From NCBI RefSeq assembly GCF_003013695.1, contig NZ_CP027792.1:1632501-1696500 (forward strand): a stretch of DNA of 64,000 nt. Direction: 5' to 3'. Both the position numbers and the translations under genes were made by a program. Below the pieces are notes generated by a model that was given only the letters and a program-made list of their open reading frames with translations, had not been told where the DNA came from and did no database searches. Source of the stretch: Pulveribacter suum (lineage in GTDB: Bacteria; Pseudomonadota; Gammaproteobacteria; Burkholderiales; Burkholderiaceae_C). Shown piece after piece: positions 54,494 to 62,326 of this stretch (positions are counted from its first letter, which is position 1; every line of letters starts with the position of its first letter).

Positions 54494-55912
54494 ATGATGA
54501 CTGACCAACCCTCAAGCCCGCACCTGCCGGGTATGCCGCAGGACACAACACAGGACGAAATGCCGGATGAAACACGGGTGTGCGACCTGGCCGTGATCGG
54601 CGCCGGGCCTGCCGGGCTGATGGCGGCCGAGGCCGCTGCCGCTGCGGGCGTGCGCCGCGTCCACGTGTTCGACGCCATGCCTTCCGCGGGGCGCAAGTTC
54701 CTGCTGGCCGGCAAGGGCGGGCTGAACCTCACCCATTCCGAGCCGCTGCAGCCCTTTGTCGCCCGCTACGGCGGGCGCGAGGCGGCGCTGGCGCCTTTGG
54801 TGCAGGCCTTCGGTCCGCAGCAGCTGCGCGAATGGGCACAGGGGCTGGGGGTGGAGACCTTCGTGGGCACCTCGGGGCGGGTCTTTCCCACCGACATGAA
54901 GGCTGCGCCGCTGCTGCGCGCATGGCTGCAGCGCCTGCGCGCGGCCGGCGTGCAGCTGCACATGCGCCAGCGCTGGCTGGGCTGGGCGCAGGCCCCCCAC
55001 GAGGGCGGGCCGCAGCTGCTGCACTTTGCCACCCCTGCCGGCCCGGCCACAGTGCAGGCACGCGCCGTGGTGCTGGCCCTGGGCGGCGCCAGCTGGGCGC
55101 GGCTGGGCTCGGACGGAGCGTGGGTACCGCTGCTGAGCGAGCGCGGCGTGGCCATCGCGCCGCTGGCGCCGGCCAATTGCGGCTTCGACGTGCTGGGCGC
55201 GCAGGCCCCTGCGGGCGAGACGCGGCGCGACTTCCTGCGCGAGCTGCTGGGCCGCCAGGAAGCGTCCCGCCCGGGCTGGTCACCGCACTTCGTGGAGCGC
55301 TTTGCCGGCCAGCCCTTCAAGGCGGTGGCGCTGTCGTTCACCGATGGGCAGGGCCGGCACTTTCAGCGCCGCGGCGAATTTGTCGCCACCGCCACCGGGG
55401 TGGAGGGCAGCCTGATCTATGCGGTCTCACACCTGCTGCGCGACGAGATCGCGGCGCACGGCCATGCCACGTTCCACCTGGACTTGCTGCCCGACCATGC
55501 GCCCGAGCGCGTGCTGGCCGAGGTGCGCCATCCGCGCGGCGCGCGCAGCCTGAGTAGCCACCTCAAGAGCCGCCTGGGCCTGGGCGGGATCAAGATGGCC
55601 GTGCTGCATGAAGTGCTGGGCAAGGAGGGCGTGCAGGACGCAGAGCGGCTGGCCGCGGCCATCAAGGCCTTGCCCGTCACCGCAGTGGCTCCCCGGCCGC
55701 TGGACGAGAGCATCAGCACCGCCGGCGGCGTGGCCTTCGAGCAGCTGGACGAGGCACTGATGCTGCGCCCTTTGAGCGGCGTGTTCGCCGCCGGCGAGAT
55801 GCTCGACTGGGAGGCCCCCACTGGCGGCTACCTGCTCACCGCCTGCTTTGCCACCGGCCTGGCGGCGGGGCAGGGCGCTGCGCGCTGGCTGGGCAGCCGC
55901 GCGGGGGTATAG
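54494..55912 (+). CDS. HI0933-type flavoprotein (TIGR03862 family)
   Basis: A 472-residue NAD(P)/FAD-dependent oxidoreductase. The FAD-binding motif 'LAVIGAGPAGLMAAEAAAAA' is near residue 31. 'SAGRKFLLAGKGGLNLTHSE' is the family signature, and the second FAD contact is 'GVFAAGEMLDWEAPTGGYLL' at the C-terminus. Substrate unknown. Tandem ATGs at 54494 and 54497 are both possible starts. It follows the helicase gene by 7 bp and is probably co-transcribed. Confidence 0.88.
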   Translation: MMTDQPSSPHLPGMPQDTTQDEMPDETRVCDLAVIGAGPAGLMAAEAAAAAGVRRVHVFDAMPSAGRKFLLAGKGGLNLTHSEPLQPFVARYGGREAALAPLVQAFGPQQLREWAQGLGVETFVGTSGRVFPTDMKAAPLLRAWLQRLRAAGVQLHMRQRWLGWAQAPHEGGPQLLHFATPAGPATVQARAVVLALGGASWARLGSDGAWVPLLSERGVAIAPLAPANCGFDVLGAQAPAGETRRDFLRELLGRQEASRPGWSPHFVERFAGQPFKAVALSFTDGQGRHFQRRGEFVATATGVEGSLIYAVSHLLRDEIAAHGHATFHLDLLPDHAPERVLAEVRHPRGARSLSSHLKSRLGLGGIKMAVLHEVLGKEGVQDAERLAAAIKALPVTAVAPRPLDESISTAGGVAFEQLDEALMLRPLSGVFAAGEMLDWEAPTGGYLLTACFATGLAAGQGAARWLGSRAGV

Positions 55913-55938
55913 TCAGGCCCCTGTGCGGTGGCCATGGC

Positions 55939-55977
55939 GGCCGTCCTGTCGAAAACGGACGGTCCGTCGTTTTTTTT
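55939..55977 (+). terminator. Terminator or attenuator leader before the TonB receptor
   Basis: CCGTCC (55941) pairs with GGACGG (55957), and an overlapping hairpin GACG-GTC-CGTC (55958-55968) runs into eight T. The two stems exclude each other. It may simply end the flavoprotein transcript (stop 27 bp upstream), or act as an attenuator. A 10-bp arm pair, GCGGTGGCCA / TGGCCACCGC (55925-55934 with 55977-55986), encloses it. Confidence 0.5.
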
Positions 55978-55983
55978 GGCCAC

Positions 55984-56006
55984 CGCTATTACCTTTTTGA
56001 ATAACG
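55984..56006. promoter_or_regulatory. ModE-like inverted repeat upstream of the TonB receptor gene
   Basis: CGCTATT-N9-AATAACG, ending 11 bp before the receptor ATG. The half-site CGYTATT resembles the CGTTAT...ATAACG operator bound by the molybdate-sensing regulator ModE in enterobacteria. No modE gene is in the window, so this is a prediction. Confidence 0.5.
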
Positions 56007-56017
56007 AGGGGTGGGAC

Positions 56018-57994
56018 ATGCAGGCCATGAAGGCAGCGCGGGGCCGCGCAAGCCATACCACGCGTCCGCTGCTGCTGGCGTGCGCCGTGGCCGCGGGGGC
56101 CGCACAGGCGGCCGAAGGGGTGTTCGAGCTGGGCACGGTGACGGTGGTGGGCTCGCCCGTGCCGGCCGCGCCGGCCGGCGAGGCCGTGCTGAGCCAGCAG
56201 GAGATCATGCGCAACCAGGCCGACACCGTGTCCGAGGCGGTGCGCATGCTGCCCGGGGTGAGCCTTGCGCGCGTGGGCGCGCGCAACGAGGAAATGGTCT
56301 ACCTGCGCGGGTTCGATTCGCGCCAGGTGCCGGTCTACGTGGACGGCGTGCCGCTGTACGTGCCCTATGACGGCTACGTGGACTTCAGCCGCTTCACCAC
56401 GTTCGACCTGGCCGAGATCCGCGTGGCCAAGGCCGATGCCTCGCTGCTGTACGGCCCCAACACCCTGGGGGGCGCGATCAACCTCGTCACGCGCAAGCCG
56501 GCCAGGCCGTTTGAGGGCGATGTGCGCCTGGGCCTGGGCACCGGGCAGATGCGCAAGGCGGCGCTGAACCTCGGCGGCAACCAGGGCCGCTGGTACTACC
56601 AGCTGGGCGCCTCGTACCTGGACGCCGACGGCTTTGCGCTGCCAAGGGGCTTTCGGGACTACAAGCGCCAGCCCACCGACGCCGGCAGCCACCGCGAGAA
56701 CGCCTACCGCACGGACAGGCGCCTGTCGTTCAAGCTGGGCCTGACGCCCAACGCCACCGACGAATACGCCCTGGGCTATGTGCGCCAGGAGGGCGAGAAG
56801 GGCAACCCGGTCTACACCGGCCGGTCCGCCCAGCGCAACGCCGTGCGCTACTGGCGCTGGCCGTACTGGGACAAGGACAGCCTGTACTTCCTGAGCACCA
56901 CGCGCATCGGCCCGGACAACGTGCTCAAGACCCGGCTGTACCACGACAGCTACGAGAACGGACTGGACATCTACAGCGACGCCGCCTACTCCCGGCACGA
57001 CCCCACCAGCGCCTACAAGGACACCAGCAAGGGGGCGACCATCGAGTGGGCCAATTACAGCCTGCGCGGGCACGAGCTGCGCCTGGCCCTGCACTACAAG
57101 CTCGACGAGCACGACGACGCCGGGAAGTTCTACCGCGACGTGACCACCTCCCTGGTGGCCGAGGACACCATCGCCCTGGGCGAGCGCTGGCGCCTGAACC
57201 TGGGCCTGAGCCAAGAGAAGCGCGACGCCAAAGAGGTCTACTACTGGCCCAAGGGCGCGGCGAGCGCCACCAACGGCGTGGCCAAGCTGAGCTATGCGCT
57301 CACGCAGCAGGGCGATGAGGTGTACGCCGTCGCCTCGCACAAGACGCGCTTTCCCACCATCAAGGATCGCTACTCCGCCCGCATGGGCCGGGCGCTGCCC
57401 AACCCCGATCTCCAGCCCGAGAGCGCCAACCACGTCGAACTGGGTGTGAGCGGCCAGCCCTGGGCGGGCGGCACGGGCCAGGCGGCCGTGTTCCACAGCC
57501 GGGTGAACGACCAAATCCAGACGGTGGCGGTGCCCTCCGGCGCCTGCGGCGGCGCCACCTGCGACCAGGCGCAGAACGTGGGACGCACGCGCAACCGGGG
57601 CTTGGAACTGTCGCTGGCGCAGCAGCTGTCGGCCCGCTGGAGCGCCAGCGCCAGCTATACCTACCTGCACCGCACCAACCTCAGCGACCGCGGCATCACA
57701 CTCGTCGATACGCCGCGCCAGCGCCTCTTCGCCGCCGTTCGCTGGATGCCCAGCGCACCGTGGGAGCTGCACGCCACCCTGGAGGCCGAGCAGGGCCGCC
57801 GCGTGAACTTCGATGGCGGTTATCGCCGGCTTGGCGGCTTCGCCACTGCCGGGCTCAAGGCCACCTACAAGCCCGCCAAGGACGTCGCGGTGGACTTCGG
57901 CGTGAACAACCTGGCCGACAAATGGTACGAGCTGGCTGACGGCTACCCCATGCCTGGCCGCTCCTGGTTCGTCCACGGCGTCTACCGCTTTTGA
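56018..57994 (+). CDS. TonB-dependent outer-membrane receptor
   Basis: A 658-residue beta-barrel receptor. The signal peptide ends near 'GAAQA-AEGVF', and a TonB-box-like 'ELGTVTVVGS' follows at the mature N-terminus. The plug domain is about residues 55-165 ('DTVSEAVRMLPGVSLARVG', 'YLRGFDSRQVPVYVDGVPLY', 'LLYGPNTLGGAINLVTRKP'). The 22-strand barrel ends in Phe ('WFVHGVYRF'), as required for BAM insertion. Two Cys in a loop ('SGACGGATCDQ') may bridge. It heads an operon with an ABC importer and molybdenum-linked genes, so the cargo is probably a metal complex. The ATG at 56018 has GAGGGGTGGG upstream; an in-frame ATG at 55928 lies before the operator. Confidence 0.92.
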   Translation: MQAMKAARGRASHTTRPLLLACAVAAGAAQAAEGVFELGTVTVVGSPVPAAPAGEAVLSQQEIMRNQADTVSEAVRMLPGVSLARVGARNEEMVYLRGFDSRQVPVYVDGVPLYVPYDGYVDFSRFTTFDLAEIRVAKADASLLYGPNTLGGAINLVTRKPARPFEGDVRLGLGTGQMRKAALNLGGNQGRWYYQLGASYLDADGFALPRGFRDYKRQPTDAGSHRENAYRTDRRLSFKLGLTPNATDEYALGYVRQEGEKGNPVYTGRSAQRNAVRYWRWPYWDKDSLYFLSTTRIGPDNVLKTRLYHDSYENGLDIYSDAAYSRHDPTSAYKDTSKGATIEWANYSLRGHELRLALHYKLDEHDDAGKFYRDVTTSLVAEDTIALGERWRLNLGLSQEKRDAKEVYYWPKGAASATNGVAKLSYALTQQGDEVYAVASHKTRFPTIKDRYSARMGRALPNPDLQPESANHVELGVSGQPWAGGTGQAAVFHSRVNDQIQTVAVPSGACGGATCDQAQNVGRTRNRGLELSLAQQLSARWSASASYTYLHRTNLSDRGITLVDTPRQRLFAAVRWMPSAPWELHATLEAEQGRRVNFDGGYRRLGGFATAGLKATYKPAKDVAVDFGVNNLADKWYELADGYPMPGRSWFVHGVYRF

Positions 57995-58022
57995 CGCGCG
58001 CCGGCGCACGAGGGCCCACCCC

Positions 58023-58565
58023 ATGACCATTGCCGACACCCCCGCCCGGCTGGCGGCCATCGTCCACGAGGACGGCGGCTCGCGCGAGGCCGATGCCCTG
58101 CTGGCCGCCTTCGCCCGCTCGCTGGCGCGCGAGGGATGGCGCGTGGGCGGTGTGGTGCACGAGCGCCGCACCGATGCGCGCGGCCGCAAGGGCATGTACC
58201 TCGTCGACCTGGCGGGCGGGCGCGAGTTCTGCATCTCGCAGGACCTGGGCCCGCTGTCGCGCGCCTGCTGCGTCGATCCGGCCGGCGTGGCGCAGGCCGC
58301 CGGCGTGCTGCGCCAGGCCCTGGCCGAGCGCCCTGCGCTGGCTATCGTGAACCGCTTCGGCGAGCTGGAGGCCGGCGGCGGCGGCTTCGTCGCCGAGCTG
58401 GCGGCGCTGGTGGGCGCGAACGTGCTGGTGCTCACCGCCGTCGCTCGCAAGCACCTGGCGGCGTGGCGCCGCTTCACCGGGGGCGAAGGCGTGGAGCTGC
58501 CGGCGCAGGCCCTGGCGCTGGGCTCCTGGTTCTCCGCGGCGGCGCGGCGCGGGGAGGGGGCGTGA
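58023..58565 (+). CDS. DUF2478 protein, molybdenum-cluster associated
   Basis: A 180-residue protein matching DUF2478, a family usually found beside molybdenum or tungsten transport genes. 'LAAIVHEDGGSREADALLAA' replaces the start of a P-loop, and 'LAIVNRFGELEAGGGGFVAE' is the conserved centre. 'CISQDLGPLSRACCVDPAGV' carries three Cys that could bind metal. It looks like a degenerate NTPase fold. Function unknown. It starts 28 bp after the receptor, and its TGA overlaps the next ATG (TGATG). Confidence 0.8.
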   Translation: MTIADTPARLAAIVHEDGGSREADALLAAFARSLAREGWRVGGVVHERRTDARGRKGMYLVDLAGGREFCISQDLGPLSRACCVDPAGVAQAAGVLRQALAERPALAIVNRFGELEAGGGGFVAELAALVGANVLVLTAVARKHLAAWRRFTGGEGVELPAQALALGSWFSAAARRGEGA

Positions 58566-59614
58566 TGCTGGGCCGCCGCCACCTGCTGGGCCTGGCCGCG
58601 GCGCTGGCCGCACCGGCCTGGCCCCTGCGCGCTCAGCCGCAGGGCGGCGTGGTCGTGGCGCGCTTCGGCCCGATGCCCCCGCCGGCCCAGGTGCGCCGGG
58701 TGTTCGCCGCCGGGCCGCCGGCGGGCGTGCTGGTGGCGGCGCTGGCGCCCGGCAAGCTGCTGGGCTGGCCCATGGCGCTGCCGCCGCAGGCGCGCGCACT
58801 GCTGGGCCCCGCGCTGCGCGGCCTGCCGCACACCGGCCGCCTGGCCGGGCGCGGCAGCACCGTGGCGCTGGAGTCGCTGCTGCAGCTGCAGCCCGACCTG
58901 GTGCTGGACGCGGGCACGGCGGACGCCACCTACGTCTCCACCCTGCGCACCGCCAGCGGCCAGACCGGCCTGCCCATGGCATTGGTGCAGGGCCGCGTGG
59001 CCGACCACGGCGCCCAGTTGCGCGAGGTGGGGCGCCTGCTGGGCGTGGCCGCGCGCGGCGAGGCGCTGGCCGGGCAGGCGGACGCCATCCTCGCCCTGGC
59101 CGCGCGCCTGCGGGCCGGCGTGCCGCTGGAGCAGCGTCCGCGCGTGTACTACGGGCGCGGCGCGGACGGGCTGGAGACGGGCCTGGGCGGCTCCATCAAC
59201 GTGGAGCTGCTGGAGCTGTGCGCCGGCCGCAACGTGGCCGCCGCGGCCGGCGCTGGCTCGCTCACCCGGGTGTCGCTGGAGCAGATCCTGGCCTGGGACC
59301 CGCAGGTCATCGTCACCCAGGACGCCCACTTCGCACGCCGCGTGCAGGCCGACCCGCTGTGGCGCGCCGTCGCCGCCGTGCGCACCGGGCGCGTGCACTG
59401 CGCGCCCGCGCTGCCGTTCGGCTGGCTGGATGGCCCGCCGGGCGTGAACCGCCTGATCGGCGTGCGCTGGCTGCTCGAGCGGCTGCACCCCGGCCATGCG
59501 TTGCTGGCCGCGCAGGAGCCGCTGGCCGATGCCGTGGCGCGCTTCTACCAGTCGTTCTACGGCGCCGACCTGCCGGCGCCCGCGCTGCACGAGCTGCTGG
59601 AGGCAGATGCATGA
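58565..59614 (+). CDS. ABC transporter periplasmic binding protein, FecB/MolA type
   Basis: A 349-residue class III binding protein. The signal has 'MLGRRHLLGLAAALAAPAW' with cleavage near 'LRA-QPQG'; the Arg pair suggests possible Tat export. The helical backbone fold is shown by 'LESLLQLQPDLVLDAGTAD' and 'VSLEQILAWDPQVIVTQDAH'. This class binds siderophores, cobalamin, haem, and in the MolA subgroup molybdate or tungstate. The last residues precede an ATGA overlap with the permease. Confidence 0.88.
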   Translation: MLGRRHLLGLAAALAAPAWPLRAQPQGGVVVARFGPMPPPAQVRRVFAAGPPAGVLVAALAPGKLLGWPMALPPQARALLGPALRGLPHTGRLAGRGSTVALESLLQLQPDLVLDAGTADATYVSTLRTASGQTGLPMALVQGRVADHGAQLREVGRLLGVAARGEALAGQADAILALAARLRAGVPLEQRPRVYYGRGADGLETGLGGSINVELLELCAGRNVAAAAGAGSLTRVSLEQILAWDPQVIVTQDAHFARRVQADPLWRAVAAVRTGRVHCAPALPFGWLDGPPGVNRLIGVRWLLERLHPGHALLAAQEPLADAVARFYQSFYGADLPAPALHELLEADA

Positions 59615-60678
59615 ATTTTCAGTCAAATCGGCCTCTAACGCCCGCCAGTCAAGCGCTGGAAGCTCCTTTTTTGATAGCAATGCCGGTGCGTTGGCTGCTG
59701 GCCGTGGCGGCACTTGCGGCCGTGGTGCTGGTGGCGTTCGCGGCGGGCAAGTTTCCGGTGGCCCCGGGCGAGCTGTGGCGCGCCGTCGCCGCGCGGCTGA
59801 CGGGCGCGCCCTCGGGCCTGTCGCCGGCCGTGGAGACGGTGGTGTGGAACATCCGCCTGCCGCGCGTTGCCGCCGGGCTGTGCGTGGGCGCGGCGCTAGC
59901 GGCGGCCGGGGCGGCGTACCAGGGCATGTTCCGCAACCCGCTGGTCTCGCCCGACATCCTGGGCGTGTCCGCCGGCGCCGGGCTGGGCGCGGTGCTGGGC
60001 ATCTACCTGGGCCTGCCGCTGGCGGTGGTGCAGGCGCTGGCCTTCGGCGGCGGCCTGGCGGCCGTGGGCACGGTGCTCGCCGTGGCCGCGCTGGTGCGCC
60101 GGCACGACGCGGTATTGGTATTGGTGCTGGCCGGCGTGGCCGTGGGCACGTTGCTGGGCGCGGGCATCTCGCTCATCAAGATCCTGGCCGACCCGGCGAC
60201 GCAGTTGCCCTCCATCACCTTCTGGCTGCTGGGCGGGCTGAACGCGGTCACCGCGCCCGACCTGCTGGCCACGCTGCCGGCGCTGCTGGCCGGCCTCGTA
60301 CCGCTGGCGCTGCTGCGCTGGCGCATCAACCTGCTGAGCCTGCCCGACGAGGAGGCCCAGGCGCTGGGCATCCCGGTGGCGCGCCTGCGCCGGGTGCTGG
60401 TGGCCGCCGCCACGCTGAGCACGGCCGCGGCCGTGTCGCTCACGGGCATCATCGGCTGGATCGGGCTGGTGGTGCCGCACATGGCGCGGCTGCTGGTCGG
60501 GCCGGAGTTCTCGCGCCTGCTGCCGGCCTCCGTGCTGCTGGGCGCGGGCTTTCTCGTCGCCGCCGACACGCTGGCACGCACCGCCGCGCCGATCGAGCTG
60601 CCGCTGGGCATCCTGACGGCGCTGGCCGGCGCGCCGTTCTTCCTGTTCCTGCTGGCGCGTTCCGGAGAGCGGCAATGA
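59611..60678 (+). CDS. FecCD-family ABC transporter permease
   Basis: A 355-residue permease with about ten helices, of the BtuC/FecD/MolB group. Signatures are 'NIRLPRVAAGLCVGAALAAA', 'GAAYQGMFRNPLVSPDILGV' and 'GIIGWIGLVVPHMARLLVG'. ATG at 59611 overlaps the binding-protein stop. The first 23 codons are encoded by an R1 repeat (59624-59679); without it the natural start would be 'MPVRWLLAVAAL' at 59680. Which start is used is unclear. Confidence 0.9.
   Translation: MNFQSNRPLTPASQALEAPFLIAMPVRWLLAVAALAAVVLVAFAAGKFPVAPGELWRAVAARLTGAPSGLSPAVETVVWNIRLPRVAAGLCVGAALAAAGAAYQGMFRNPLVSPDILGVSAGAGLGAVLGIYLGLPLAVVQALAFGGGLAAVGTVLAVAALVRRHDAVLVLVLAGVAVGTLLGAGISLIKILADPATQLPSITFWLLGGLNAVTAPDLLATLPALLAGLVPLALLRWRINLLSLPDEEAQALGIPVARLRRVLVAAATLSTAAAVSLTGIIGWIGLVVPHMARLLVGPEFSRLLPASVLLGAGFLVAADTLARTAAPIELPLGILTALAGAPFFLFLLARSGERQ
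59624..59679. repeat. Dispersed hairpin repeat R1, copy h, at the permease 5' end
   Basis: GCCTCTAACGCCCGCCAGTC, AAGCGCTGGAAGC, then TCCTTTTTTGATAGC. Full R1 core and tail, lying inside the open frame of the permease just before the second possible start. Confidence 0.7.
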
Positions 60679-61535
60679 GCGCGCGGGTGCAAGCGTCCAT
60701 GGCGGTTCCGGCCGGCACGCCGGCCTCTGCCATGCGGACGGGCGCGACCGCTGCCGACTTGCCCGTACTGCAGGCGCACGACCTGACCATCGGCCACAGC
60801 GTGCGCCGCGTGGCGCAGGGCCTGACCTTCGAGCTGGCCGGCGGCGAGGTGCTGTGCCTGCTGGGCGCCAACGGCAGCGGCAAGACGACGCTGCTGCGCA
60901 CGCTGCTGGGCCTGCTGGCGCCACTGTCGGGACAGGTGCGCGTGGCCGGGCAAGACGTGGCTGCCTGGGGCCGCGCGGCGTTCGCGCGCCAGGTCGGCTA
61001 CGTGCCGCAGGCGCACGCCGGATGGTTTCCCTACACCGTGCTGGACGTGGTGCTGATGGGCCGCGCCGCGCGCCTGGGGCGCTTCGCCACGCCCGGCGCG
61101 GCCGACCGGCAGCGGGCGCTGCAGTGCCTGCAGGCGCTGGGCATCGCCCACCTGCAGGCACACAGCGCCCTGGCGATCAGCGGCGGCGAGCGCCAGCTGG
61201 CGCTGATCGCCCGCGCGCTGGCGCAGGAGCCGCGCCTGCTGGTGCTGGACGAGCCTACCGCCAGCCTGGACTTTGGCAACCAGATCCGCGTGCTGGAGCA
61301 CGTCGCGCGCCTGCGCGCCGCCGGCATGGCGGTGCTGATGACCACTCACCAGCCCGAGCACGCGCTGCGTGTGGCCGACCGCATCGCGCTGCTGGGCGCC
61401 GGCCGCCTGCAGGCCATCGGCGCGCCGCGCGCCACCGCCACGCCGGCCGCGCTGGCGCGCCTGTACGGCGTGAGCGAGCAGGCCATCAGCGCCGGCCTGG
61501 GAACCTTCTCTCCCGACAAGGACACCTCTGCATGA
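60675..61535 (+). CDS. ABC transporter ATP-binding protein, FecE/MolC type
   Basis: A 286-residue ATPase. Walker A 'LLGANGSGKTTLLRTLLGLL', Q-loop 'VGYVPQAHAGWFPYTVLDVV', signature 'AISGGERQLALIARALAQ', Walker B 'LLVLDEPTASLDFGNQIRVL' and H-loop 'MTTHQPEHALRVAD' are intact. It drives the FecCD-type permease. A 35-residue N-terminal tail is extra. Start and stop both overlap neighbours by 4 bp. Confidence 0.92.
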   Translation: MSARVQASMAVPAGTPASAMRTGATAADLPVLQAHDLTIGHSVRRVAQGLTFELAGGEVLCLLGANGSGKTTLLRTLLGLLAPLSGQVRVAGQDVAAWGRAAFARQVGYVPQAHAGWFPYTVLDVVLMGRAARLGRFATPGAADRQRALQCLQALGIAHLQAHSALAISGGERQLALIARALAQEPRLLVLDEPTASLDFGNQIRVLEHVARLRAAGMAVLMTTHQPEHALRVADRIALLGAGRLQAIGAPRATATPAALARLYGVSEQAISAGLGTFSPDKDTSA

Positions 61536-62326
61536 CCATCGCCGCCATCGACTTCAACCTGTTGTACCAGCACCATCTGGCCCTGGCCGGGCGCACGCGC
61601 AAGGACGCCAGCGCCTGGGATGGCCGCGCCGCCGGCATGGCCGCGCGCGCCGTGGGCAGCCGCTATGCCGAGGAGTTCATCGAGCGCATGGACCTGTCGG
61701 GTGCGCGCTCGCTGCTGGACGTGGGCTGCGGCCCCGGCACCATTGCCCTGGCGCTGGCGCCGCGCCTGGAGCAGGTGGTCGGCCTGGACTACAGCGCCGC
61801 CATGCTGCAGGCGATGCGCGAGCAGGCGGCCGCGCGCGGCCTGTCCCACGTGCAGACGCGGTACAGGGCGTGGGAAGACGACTGGAGCGACGTGCCGGTG
61901 TGCGACATCGCCGTGGCCTCGCGCTCGACCACCGTGGCCGACATCGGCGCCGCGCTGGCCAAGCTGCAGCGCCATGCGCGCCGGCGGGTGTACCTGACCC
62001 ACCTGGTCGGCGGGCATTTCACCGACCCGGCGATTCAGGAAGCCATCGGCCGGCGCGTGCCCGCCATGCCCGACTACATCTACCTGCTCAACATCCTGCA
62101 CGCGCGCGGCATCCACCCGCAGCTGTCGTACCTGGCGCAGGAGAGCCGCCTGGCCGGCGCCGTGGACTTCGACGACTTCGCGCGCCGCGTCGCCTGGTCC
62201 ATGGGCGGGCTGGACGAGGCGGAGACCGCCCGCCTGCGCGGCTGGTACGCGCAGGCCACCCCGGCCCAGCGCGAGGGCGCGCCGATGCGCTGGGCCTTCA
62301 TCTCCTGGGAGACCGCGCCATGCTGA
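61532..62326 (+). CDS. Class I SAM-dependent methyltransferase
   Basis: A 264-residue Rossmann-fold methyltransferase. Motif I is 'SLLDVGCGPGTIALALAPRL' near residue 65 and motif II 'VVGLDYSAAMLQAMREQAA'. The C-terminal part ('YLTHLVGGHFTDPAIQEAIG', 'PDYIYLLNILHARGIHPQL') is not one of the common substrate domains I recognise. Substrate unknown. Embedded between the transporter ATPase and the DUF364 gene with overlapping ends, so it must serve the same pathway, perhaps modifying a chelator or cofactor. Confidence 0.82.
   Translation: MTIAAIDFNLLYQHHLALAGRTRKDASAWDGRAAGMAARAVGSRYAEEFIERMDLSGARSLLDVGCGPGTIALALAPRLEQVVGLDYSAAMLQAMREQAAARGLSHVQTRYRAWEDDWSDVPVCDIAVASRSTTVADIGAALAKLQRHARRRVYLTHLVGGHFTDPAIQEAIGRRVPAMPDYIYLLNILHARGIHPQLSYLAQESRLAGAVDFDDFARRVAWSMGGLDEAETARLRGWYAQATPAQREGAPMRWAFISWETAPC

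Noticed and set aside
55913..56017. A cobalamin riboswitch before the TonB receptor
   Set aside because: The 105-bp gap is too short, and no B12-box was found; the GGCCACCG stretch is part of a local inverted repeat.
55913..59713. A very long minus-strand open frame (about 1266 codons) across the TonB receptor and binding-protein genes
   Set aside because: Composition is a mirror of the real plus-strand genes, with no domain pattern. Long antisense frames are expected at this GC content.
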